Source: Lotus japonicus (taxonomy: Eukaryota; Streptophyta; Magnoliopsida; Fabales; Fabaceae). From it: DNA of 64,000 nucleotides. The stretch is taken from assembly GCF_012489685.1 (NCBI RefSeq), contig NC_080042.1:7070501-7134500 (forward strand). Direction: 5' to 3'. The first letter of the stretch is position 1. Every line of letters starts with the position of its first letter. The translations under genes were made by a program, and so were the position numbers. Of the stretch, positions 34,748-44,770 are shown in pieces. Under the pieces are notes generated by a model, which did no database searches, was not told where the DNA came from, and was given only the letters and a program-made list of their open reading frames with translations.

Positions 34748-35100
34748 TATAAGTATCCCTTATTCCCGCCCAAATCAAGCATTTAGATGAACGAAAGCAG
34801 CCATGGCGTGATTATGGAACAACGTCGAAGCCCGCCCGTCTTCTGGATGGGTCCACGCGCCAGCTGGAAGATTCCTTTAGTTTTGTCTTATATGTATAGA
34901 GGCTTGGGCCCCGGTTGTCAGGCCCAAGTACAGTGACAGTCCATGTTATGATCATTCCCTCTATAAAAGGAGAGGTCAACCCCTTGTAAAAAGTACCTTT
35001 CAAACATTTAATGAGAATATTCCTTTTGTGATATTTTTAGTACTCTGCTAGGGTTTACTTTCTGTCAGTTTCCGACGTCAGAACTCCCTAGTACGGAACA
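34734..35100 (+). repeat. Tat 3' LTR
   Basis: Nearly identical to the 5' LTR; its terminal hairpin is damaged by a substitution and a one-base deletion. TATA box at about 34962. Confidence 0.93.
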
Positions 35101-35747
35101 ATCACTAATAATTTAAATTTCCCTCTAATTCCTACGAAAATCAAACCTTGCCTATTTTAATCAAACATTTGACTATTGTACTTGATACAATAAAATTTCT
35201 TGCACTCTATACAGGTTTGATTTCATCTTCTCCTTCTTATGATTGCTTGAAATTTGGTCCACATGGTTCTCTCCTGCATTGCAATGACGTATTTAATTTA
35301 CATTACAGGTGGGGCATTTAGCATGATGAAAAACAATGGACTTGGATGGCTGCAGCTTAAATTGATTGGTAACAACAAAGATCTCCATGTGCCTACTCTT
35401 CTGTCTTACTACATGTTGTGAGTTCCTTATCTTTTACTTGGGTTCTAATAATTAGAACATTCTAATTTCATTGTTACTTTCTTACCACCCGTGCATTTAG
35501 TGATTATTACGCAGCAAGCCATCTTATTGTTATCTAGCATTATAATTGTTCAGATCAGAGCATAGCCTAAATAGAATTCATAAATTAAATCATGATTCCA
35601 AATAGGTGATGATAGACTTCAAGCTCGCTCTAACAATACCATAGTGGACTTATTTAAATGCATTTAGTGATTATTGAGATTAAAAGGGGCTTTTTACAAG
35701 ACATTTGTGGTTCTATTTTCTTAGCAGAAAAATAAAACAAAAGAATG

Positions 35748-35848
35748 ATTAAGTTCTGGGATATTCACAACTCTTCAGCAATTTAATGTTTATAGAATAT
35801 CCTTTATCATTGATTAAGTTCTGGGATATTCACAGCTCTTCAGCAATT
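35748..35848. repeat. Imperfect tandem duplication
   Basis: GATTAAGTTCTGGGATATTCACA(A/G)CTCTTCAGCAATT occurs twice about 65 bp apart. Confidence 0.85.
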
Positions 35849-35993
35849 GGCATATAAGATATGGCATTGCAAGCAAAAATCATACTCTTAAAATATTAAT
35901 TGCCTATTCTGTTTCATCTTCATGTCATTGTGGTGTCAACTTAGTGAAGAATGAACTTTGCAAGTGCATGGCTGAGGATATCCAAGATTAATA

Positions 35994-36298
35994 CTCCCTC
36001 CGTTCCTAATTATAAGACCTAGTTTTAAAATTTTCTAGTTCCTAAATATAAGACCTTTAACAATAATCTAGCAAAAAGTATTCTACTCTTCCATATATAA
36101 CCCTTACATTAATGGTGTGTTTTCAATTCCAAAGTTTTAATTACCACCTACCATTTATTAGTGAGAGAAAATAACAAAGGGTAAATATGGAAGAATGTAT
36201 GCATTTTTAAAAAACCAACACACTAATTAGACACATCTAATATTTTCTTAATAAGTGCAATTTTTTGTATTAGGTCTTATAATTAGGAACGGAGGGAG
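35994..36298. mobile_element. Stowaway-type MITE
   Basis: Ends CTCCCTCCGTTCCTAATTAT and ATAATTAGGAACGGAGGGAG are near-perfect inverted repeats, with TA on both sides. About 305 bp, no ORF. Not the same subfamily as 22752-23213 past the first 14 bases. Confidence 0.92.
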
Positions 36299-36955
36299 TA
36301 ATACACATGGAAACATGATATTTCTCATTTATCAGTCCAAGAACAAGAGTTTTAATTGGGGGGACAAAATTAACCATGTAGTCATAAATTAAAAACACAA
36401 ATGATCACCTCAAGTTTGGCAAAACCATTAAACAACGAGAAGAACTAAACAAATAACACTGCATATATTATTTTAAATTAAGTGTAATGTGGGTTATATA
36501 TTGAAAAGAAATGCAAGAGGTATTCATAATGTCCTAATTAGAACAGCCATCTTCCATCATCAGATGCGTTCTAGACAGAAGAAATGCTGATTTAAAAACT
36601 TCAATCAGATCCATTCCAATAACTTAACCAGTTTAATATGCATTTTCTGGTTTTATAACTTACCTCAAGTATTCAGTAACCTCATCCTAGGTGAACTGAT
36701 AGGTTTATGATATGTATTGTTAATTGAGCATCTTGGATCATTGTTTGTACTTCATACTCAACCTGGAATATGATCTTTTTGTAAATATAGATAAAGTCAC
36801 AATGAAGTTTTGTTGTCACGAGCTGTGGTTGAGCTTGGTTGCCCCGAATCTATGACACGGGCAGGTCATCATGTTATTTTGTGATGAAATTGATGGTTCT
36901 GAATTTTTCAGGGAGAAGAAGTTGCCTGCTGTAGCTATTGACGCTAAATTATTAA

Positions 36956-37643
36956 TCTTATACTACATAATAAAGACACAACATGGAAACTCTCTCTTAC
37001 ACAATCATTCTCTTATATATTTTTTCTTTATTTTCAGGGATTTCCAATCTATTATAGAGCTGTGTCGCAAGGATGAACCGGCCACTGTCGAGTGATCATG
37101 TCAAACAATGTGAAATTCACAATGATGATGCTTTTGAAACATGTAGCAGAATGAATTTTTTTTCTTTTAATTCATTATCAGACTATGAAAGCAAACATGG
37201 TTTTTTTTTCTTGCTTATAAATGTGCATTGGTTTCAATATGATGACATATTTGGAATTAAACTTTGGAACGTGACAATGTGCTTAAATGGACCTATTATG
37301 GTGTCTTCTAATTTCAAGATCTTTAGATAATCCACGTGTCACATTTTATAGTATGTTTACAAAACAAGTCTTTCAAAGAGGATACTCATGTTTTAATGTA
37401 CAAGAAATAGTCCATTAACCTTAACTTTTAATTTTAAAGACAAAATGTCTGATTAATACTAAAAGCTTAGATGTTGATAAGTGTATAATAACGTTTCCAC
37501 TATTTCAGTTAAACTTGCATTTTTTTTTTGAATAGTCATTGTTATCTACACTTAACTCCATTTACTTTATAATTTTTAAACCATATCAAAATAATACTAA
37601 TATATACCAAATTTCACCCGTGAATGCACGGGTATAAAACTAG
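36956..37643 (+). mobile_element. Probable non-autonomous Helitron
   Basis: The 3' end has hairpin CCCGTG-AATG-CACGGG (37617-37632) and CTAG (37640-37643) followed by T, a good Helitron terminus. The proposed 5' end, TCTTATACTACATAATAAAG, is preceded by A, fitting insertion between A and T. The 5' assignment is weaker: it would place the exon-like piece 37038-37095 inside the Helitron, so the true 5' end may lie further upstream. Confidence 0.5.
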
Positions 37644-37802
37644 TATTGTAGGAGTAGCAAAAGTATAGTAGTGGACGAAAATATAGGAAATAATAATATG
37701 TTATTGTAATCCAAATATTTTTATTTTTCCATATTTCTTGCAACAGAACTTACAAGTTTCTCTATTAATATTATTGAAAAACAAGCCAACAGAGTAGTTT
37801 GC

Positions 37803-38012
37803 GCTCAAGCCTAGTAACCAATTCTGAGTGTTTGAATGAAAGCATTATATTGAAGCGATTTCATAGTGGCAGACAAGCTTTAACAGGATGCTCAATTTGT
37901 TCTAAAATGGAACTCATTTTTTATTTTTAATTTTTACAAGTAATTTGCATGTTTCCTAAGCTGTTTCGGGTATTCTTTCAGTTGGTCTTCTTCATATATA
38001 GAGGCATAATGC
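37803..38012 (-). pseudogene. Truncated O-methyltransferase copy (exon 1 scraps and promoter)
   Basis: The plus-strand phrase CAAGCCTAGTAACCAATTCTG continuing to GCAGACAAGCTT matches the intact gene's exon 1 at about 17899-17968. AAATGGAACTCATTTT (about 37904) matches its start-codon region, and CATATATAGAGGCATAATG (about 37993) matches its TATA region. The sequence between is deleted, so this is a decayed paralogue fragment in the same orientation. Confidence 0.75.
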
Positions 38013-38469
38013 CTTCAATTCATTTATCATATATGTTTTTTTTATAAGCAAAGAAATTATATTAAGAGAAGTACAAGGGGGTTACTTCAACCCAATACAA
38101 AAGAGAAAGAAACAGGAAAAAGCAAAGAACTTAGAACAAAAGAAAACCATGGAAAAGTAGCACAAGGTCCATGAACAACTGAAAAACCCCACCCACTCAA
38201 TGGAAGAAAGACTTAAGAAAGAAGCCTACCCTTGGGAAAACCTAATAAGGAAAAAAAGTACTAATTTCTTAAATCAAAGAGAGCCTTCCAAAGAGCTAAA
38301 GACCTAACCCATACTAATAAGGACCAAGATCAACTCTACTTCACCAATCCCCCTAGCCAGAATTATACCCCTCAAATGTCTCCAAAGCTGCCCCTTATAT
38401 TGCAAAAGAAGTCAACAAGAAATCCAGCCAACATGAGCCAAACGTATACCTTCTAGTAGCCAATCAAAA

Positions 38470-39194
38470 TTACACCAGCATGGCATCATAAGAATAGCAA
38501 TTATATGACAGAGAATTCACCATCATCCTTACATAAGAGAAGGCCAAATACATCACTGGATTAGAAACCCATTCGAACAGTGATTGATTAAAGCCGGGGC
38601 ACCTCGCTGAAAGCCATTTCCAAGATCGAACTTGGACCAAATTTAGCAGCAAATCAACATCAACATGTCCTCTGAATATAGCATTGTTCCTGCAGCACCA
38701 CAGAGACCAAACACACGCACCCCAAATAACTTTCAACAAATCATTCCGATTGCCACATAAATCAGGGAGAGCAAATTGTAAGAAGTGCCTCCTGCAATCT
38801 CCTGCACCTGCAGATGCAATACCAAGCCATCTGTTACAAGCATTCCACAATAACGAAGAGATACGGCATGTGAAGAACAAGTGATTCAAAGATTCTTCTT
38901 CCTCAGAGAAAAAACAGCACAGAACATCCTGGTCTGCCTGCAAAATATTCCTTCTCCTAAGATTAGTTTTTGTCTGAATTCGATCATGGAACATTCTCCA
39001 AATAAATGCACAAGTGTTTGAAGGAATTGCACATTTCCAGATCATTTTGAAGATAGGATCCCGCTCCCTTGTTGGTGGTCCCTGAATTAAGTCATAGGCT
39101 GTACGTACTGAGTATACCCCATCCTTTTCCGCCACCCATGTCCAAGAGTCCTTCTTCCCTTTCACAATGCCTGCACTGTCCAATAACTGTCTTA
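38470..39194 (-). pseudogene. LINE ORF2, C-terminal part with zf-RVT domain
   Basis: Contains WTWVAEKDGVYSVRTAYDL, FKMIWKCAIPSNTCAFIWRM and LNHLFFTCRISSLLWNACNRW, the zinc-binding RT-associated (zf-RVT) domain of plant LINEs, then the degenerate tail VWSLWCCRNNAIFRG. Runs to a stop at 38470. It is separated from the RT by the nested element. Confidence 0.88.
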
Positions 39195-39862
39195 GCTCGT
39201 GTAAGGCCCAAGTTTTTAAGCTTTGGCTAAGTGAATAAAATATAAGAGTTTATTTGATTAAAATAAATTTATGAAGGAAAAGGTTCAGGAAAAGTCCAAG
39301 CATTGTATCAAAAACCGATAAGAGTTATAGCACGACTAACATTCGCCTAATCCTAGGTCAAAGGCTTTAGTGAATAGTTAATTTACACATTAGGACACGA
39401 TGGAAACTAATTCCAAAAATCTTCAGAGAAATGTTAGAACTTCTCTTTTTCGTCTATAAACAAGTGTTTCGATGCGAAAGCTTGGAATGTACGAACGCCA
39501 AATTCCAATTCTCGGAAGGTTGCCGAAACGGAATCCCTGATAGTTCAAGAAACCTGAAATCAACGGACGATGAAGACTTTTTCCATTCGAAACTTCAAAT
39601 GAAGATTCCACCCGCGTGTGCCTATTTCTCTCGTTATTTCTAATCTTTCTTCAGAAGGAAGTTTTCTCTTCCGATGATCACTGCAAAAAGTAGTTTTTCG
39701 GGATAAACCGACTCACACCGACTTTGGATCGTTTGGTTTAATTCCAAGAATCCTGTTTTGAGTTCTAGAATTCTGTCGCCAGAACCTATCTTAGAATTCG
39801 CAGAGGAACGCGCAGGAAAAATCGGAATCGCGAAAAAATCATTTTTCCGCATTTTCCAAAAC

Positions 39863-39872
39863 CTATAAATAG
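39863..39872 (+). promoter_or_regulatory. TATA box in Tekay 5' LTR (same in 3' LTR at 53394-53403)
   Basis: CTATAAATAG. About 30 bp downstream begins the CACCCATTCAAACCCCC stretch, a plausible start of the R region. Confidence 0.75.
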
Positions 39873-41336
39873 CTTGAAAATTAGATTTTTTGCAAAAACC
39901 CACCCATTCAAACCCCCAAACCCGCGGCCAGCAAGAGGAGAAAGGGAGGAGGTGATTTTCGCCGATCTTTGCCCGTTTGCTTCGCCGATCGTTGCTAATC
40001 GAAGACCTTGAGGTAGGTAAACTATATCTCTCTTCTGATCGTCATTTCTGTCGACTTCTTCTATGTCTTTCTGTGCTCAAAGTTTTGAGCTTTTTGGAAA
40101 ATTGTCCAAATAGCTTGATTTCTCTGTCTAAACATCTTCCCTACGTGCCCAAGAGCACTTCTGTCGGATTAGTTTTTCCGTAATGTCGCCGAAATTCCGC
40201 CGAAATCAATTTTTGCATCAAATACCCATTTTTAAGCAAAGTCGCAACCTTTAAGCTGAAAACTATCGACTTGGCTTAGTGCTAGTAGGATTAGTCGTCA
40301 TAAACGTCGTTGTTGACGTCCCCATCCAATTTGTTTTTCAAAAATCCAGTTTTGAAATTCTGAGCTGAAAATAATGACCAAACTACCCCTATATCAGTTT
40401 TCGATCCGAAAATTTTTCCGAGCTTAGAACCGTCTTAGTTACGGCTAATGTTAACCTAGGAACCAAGTTTGATCGAAGAAAAATCGACCCTCCCAATTAA
40501 GGAAAGTGGCCGAGAGCTATACCAAGGGGGGGAGGAAATCTGACTTTTTCGAAAACTTGTCTTAACGCGTTAGATTGTCGTACCACGGAGTTTGTAATGT
40601 ACCGTGTAACCCAAGGACTTATTGTTTGCTGAGTTTCTGACTCATTGGGTTGATTTCTGTGATTTTTGCTTAAGGTTCTTTTGAGGAGTTTCCTGGAGAT
40701 CAAGGAGAGGAGCGTGAAGGAACTTGTGAGGAGGAAGCTGGAAGACCCACCGGTGAGGGCTACTCTCTGAATTACTAGATAATGCTTTAGGTGTCGACGA
40801 ATTCGACTTGATTTATGTGTTATGCACTTACTTGCTAAATGCCTGAAATGTTTTCTGAGGTTTCGGCCGATCTTGTTGAGTACTTGATGCCATGATATTG
40901 TGTGCTAAATGATTCACATGTTATGTGCTAAATGGTTAATCTAGGATGTGTTGGAATATGCTGTTTATGTTTATTGACTGAGCTGATTTATCTATGTTAT
41001 TCCACTTATATCTGTGATTCTGAGGAGTGAGGATTACGGGCAGGTCATGCCGAATTTTTATGAGATTTTTGAGAGAGATTGATAGGACGAACGGAGTTCG
41101 GGCCTTGTTATGTTTTAATGGATCGAGACCTTCTCAGAAATTATTTGGGATTATGGGATCCCTGAAACTCGTAGGAAACGTTATAAGACTAAAAGAAACC
41201 TATTTTCTCAAGGAAAATTCATAAGACATTAATTAATCTCTAAAACCCTTGAACAATGATAACAACCTTAGATAAGAGCTTAGAGCTTGAATATTAGTTT
41301 TGAAGATATGAGAAGTGTCGTCGAGTCCAAGTTTCG

Positions 41337-41525
41337 AGGAAACTTACAAGTTTCTGAGTATGTTGATACTCTTTTTGCTCGATGAGCAGGTTGTTGTTTG
41401 GCTATCTAAAGTTTAGCCGGAGACTATAAGTTTCCAAGTACATTCGTACTCTTTCGCTCGATGAGCAGTTTATTGATTGGTTATCTAAAGTTTAGCCGGG
41501 AACCATGAGTTCCAAAGTACATTCT
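41337..41525. repeat. ~90 bp tandem repeat in Tekay LTR (also about 54866-55056)
   Basis: Copies share AAGTTTC, GTACTCTTT.GCTCGATGAGCAG and GGCTATCTAAAGTTTAGCCGG, the last containing an inverted GGCTA...TAGCC. Present at the same place in both LTRs. Confidence 0.7.
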
Positions 41526-42248
41526 TTCTTCTCTTGATTAATTCATTTTGTCGCAGAATCGACATTTACCTTAGGGTATTCTTTTAGAGACATTAAGTTA
41601 TTTAGAACACGTGGCGACGTGTCGAGTGAGGTCGGAGACGTTGTTTGGCTAATCACTTGCATTCATGCACTCATTTTGAGGTTAATACACGGCGTGATAC
41701 CGGACCTCGGTGGATTCCAAAATGGTCATAAGACCCGGATTTCCATATTTAGGACACTACGGTGGTCCTTAGTAGCAGACGGAATGGCAGACCTACGGGT
41801 TCACTGCTGATCTAACTACTTTTGTGTGGTGTAAGAGACACGCGAGCAGGGAGGTACCCACCGTGGCCGGTGTTAGGGCCGTCTCGTTGATGTCCATCCT
41901 TCTTCCGGAATGCATCTTGTTAACCAGCATTGCATTTCATGCAACATACATTCTGACTTAGTTGCTGAGTGTGATTGATACTTGTTTATCCTATTTGAGG
42001 CATGATAATTGTTATTATGATCTTTTATATTCATTGTGATACATGCAACCCTAGGATATTATCCCTAAACTTCTAAGCCTGAGAGGCTAATAATCATTAT
42101 CCTATATATCTGGTTTTATTATTTATATAATTCTTTGGAGTTGACCCTCGCGTCTTCTGTGTGTGTTTTGGCAGACTACGCCATTGTCAGATGAGTATGA
42201 CGGATTGGTTTACGATGGTCAGCCCTTCGGGGGGGGACCAGATTCGAG

Positions 42249-42671
42249 ATGCTTGACCAGGACGACCCAGGTGCATGGGTGGTCGACCCCGTAGGCCACC
42301 GTGCGACCTACACCGGCCGGATCATGGAGGACCGTGTGGACCGTTTCGGATGCTTGACGGAGGGGGTATTGAGGAGACATATATTGAGCTTCAACTTGCC
42401 GCCCGGCGTGCATTGTGGACCCGGCTTGGGAGGACCACCACCACTACCATCATCTTCGGATGATGAGGACCCCTCTGAGGAGGTGCCAGTGGGTGGGACT
42501 TCGACGGAGTCCAGTTCGTTTACTGCTGTTGTCATCGAGGATCATGGTTCGGGCCCCGAGCCCGAGAGACCAGTGCAGGAGCGCGTCAGGGTGGATAGAG
42601 AGGGTAGGATTGTGTATGTCGACTTAGTTGTCCTGGATGCAGATTCAGACGACGACCGCGCTAGCGTGTAG
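42249..42671 (+). other. LTR-resident open frame of 140 codons (A-type copy)
   Basis: GC-rich open frame beginning MLDQDDPGAWVVDP, with a Pro/Ser/acidic middle (PSSSDDEDPSEE) and end LDADSDDDRASV. Homologous copies lie at 47137-47556, 55809-56156 and 56655-57062, but one has a one-base deletion plus a stop and two carry a 7-base insertion that changes the end. It sits in the LTR leader. Whether it is translated is unknown; no family recognised. Confidence 0.35.
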
Positions 42672-44173
42672 GATCGAGTGCTAGTGTGGGCTCCTCGAGT
42701 TGGGATTAGTGTAGGAGTAGTGTCGTAGCTCTGACCGTCATGTTTTCAGATTCGGGACAGGGTAGTTTCCTACCGGTAGCTTTTTGTGTGGTTTTCCTAT
42801 GGAGATCACAGAGAGCTGGTTGGATTTAGGAGGTCTTTTCTTAGGCCGCTGGGCAAACTTGTTCTCAGTTTTTTGAGGTATAGTGTTGCGGACACAGTAT
42901 TTTACCTTGGACTGTACAAATTGCCTTCGGGCGTTACTTTCTTACTGTCACCCGTCACTGGATGTTACTCGTGACGTGGTTGGTATTAGCGGGGCATGTA
43001 TATATAGTTGTACATTAGTGTAACACCCCGATTTCGGTGGCGTCACTTTAGTAACCAAAAGTAAACTTAATGCGGAAATACGTGAATATTTTTTTTTTTA
43101 TAATAACTAAGACAAGACTGAATTAAATAAAACCCAAATGCGAAAAGCAATAAAACTATTATACAATATATTTACAACCCCCGCTGTAAGTACCCAACCT
43201 CGTCACGAGTGACCTCCAGTGACGGAAAGTAGTAGAAAAGAACGCCCGTAGGCAAAAGGTATAATCCAAAAGAAAGGTCAGGTGTCTGCAACACTGTCCC
43301 TCAAAATAAGAATAAGTCAGCCCAGATGGCCTAAAACAAGACCTCTTAAGTCCAACCAACTCTCTGTGATTCCCGTAAAGGAACCACACAAAAAGCTATA
43401 GGTGGGAAACTACCCTGTCCCCAAAGAAAACAAATGATGTTCAGAGCTAAGACTCTACTCCTACACTAATCCCATCTCGAGGAGCTCACACCAGCACTAA
43501 AACCTACATGCTAGCATGATCGTCGTCCGAATTCGAAATCCAGAACGACCTAGTCTATGTACACCATCCGTCCTCCGCTCGCTATCGCGATGCGCTCCTG
43601 TTCCAGCATCCCAACTCTAGTTTCCCCCGAAGGGTGAACCGTCGTGAACCAGTCCGCCAAAGACATCTGACAAAGGGCGTTTGTCCGCCAAAGCACACAC
43701 AGAAGACGCGAGGGTCAACTCCAAAGAATTACATAAATAATAGCACCAATAGATATAGATAAGAGAATAGCCGCTTAGGCTTATAGCTAGGGATAACATC
43801 CTAGGGTTGCATATTCCATAATGAACTTAACAGCAATAATAACAATTAACATGTTCCAAATAGGATTAACAAATAACAATCACACTCGACAACTAAATCA
43901 GTATGCATGAATGCAGGATGATTAGTCAAACAACGTCTCCGACTCTCACTCGACACGTCGCCACGTGTTCTAGGTAAATTAAAGTCTCTAAAAGCTTACC
44001 CTAAGGTAAAGTCGATTCTGCGACAAAAGACACTTCTTCACATCAACATAGTAACTCCTGATGATCTCCGGATCATCCGACTCATCTCAATCCGATGGTC
44101 ACAACTACTCCACAAGCAAAGAGTATCACATACTCGGAAACTACCGGTTTCCCGGACTTGTCCCCAGGATAGC

Positions 44174-44668
44174 CCAACAATTAGGCATGTCAAGTCGATC
44201 CAACCCCTTGGGTTGAACATACGGACTCGCACACGCAACTCCCACAATTAGGCATGTCGAGTCGATCCAACCCCTTGGGTTGAACATACGGACTCGCACA
44301 CGCAACAAATGACAACGCCAAGTCGGTTCACTCAAAAGAGTCGAACATACGGACATTGCGCGTGTCCAATGACTATCGCCGAATCGATCCAATCCATCGG
44401 ATTGAACATACGGATCCGCGCGAGTCGAAAGGTTATCGCTGAATCGATCCAATCCCTCGGATTGAACATACGGATTCACGCGAGGTAAAATGGCAATCGC
44501 TGAATCGATCCAATCCCTCTGATTGAACATACGGACTCACGCGTGCCTGAGTGACTACCGCCGAATCGATCCAAACCATCGGATTGAATATACGGATTCG
44601 CGCGTGTCAACAATTATTGCCGAATCGGCCCAACCCGTCGGGTTTGGACATACGGATTCGCGCCGCAA
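44174..44668. repeat. ~60 bp tandem repeat array, eight diverged units, in the solo LTR
   Basis: Units share GAATCGATCCAA(T/C)CC, GGATTGAACATACGGA and a CGCG-containing spacer. The first two units are nearly identical; the rest differ by several bases. The host Tekay LTR has a different tandem repeat (about 41337-41525) in the comparable region. Confidence 0.9.
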
Positions 44669-44689
44669 AGTCGAAGATACACCCAACAA

Positions 44690-44770
44690 CATAGCTGCTC
44701 CAACAGCACAACCACAATAGCTGCTCCAACAGCACAACAACAAACGCTGCTCCAACAGCACCACAACATC
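44690..44770. repeat. CTGCTCCAACAGCA short repeat, three copies
   Basis: Three ~27 bp copies of GCTGCTCCAACAGCACAAC directly after the 60 bp array. Confidence 0.85.

Larger units (their letters stand above)
25911..35100 (+). mobile_element. Ty3/gypsy Tat-lineage retrotransposon with antisense ORF
   Basis: LTRs 25911-26278 and 34734-35100 are flanked by ATCAC (25906-25910, 35101-35105). The PBS TGGCGCCGTCTGTGGG is followed by gag, then protease, RT, RNase H, a second archaeal-type RNase H, and a partial integrase; then comes an antisense ORF before the 3' LTR. Dual RNase H and an antisense ORF mark the Tat lineage. I see only about four differences between the LTRs, so insertion was recent. 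Gag has stops and a frameshift and the integrase core is deleted, so it is not autonomous. Confidence 0.94.
35106..37100 (+). pseudogene. Unrecognised gene fragment, 3' part
   Basis: Open exon-like pieces: about 35311-35420 (GGAFSMMKNNGLGWLQLKLI), about 36820-36950 where two frames each look coding (AVVELGCPESMTRAGHH, then CDEIDGSEFFREKKLPAVAI after a one-base shift), and 37038-37095 (DFQSIIELCRKDEPATVE and stop) after TTTTCAG. They read like the 3' end of a real plant gene that has frameshifted. I do not recognise the family. The Tat element separates it from the 5' fragments. Confidence 0.35.

Noticed and set aside
44174..44668. CRISPR-like array
   Set aside because: Repeats are contiguous and diverged with no unique spacers; the sequence is a plant LTR minisatellite.
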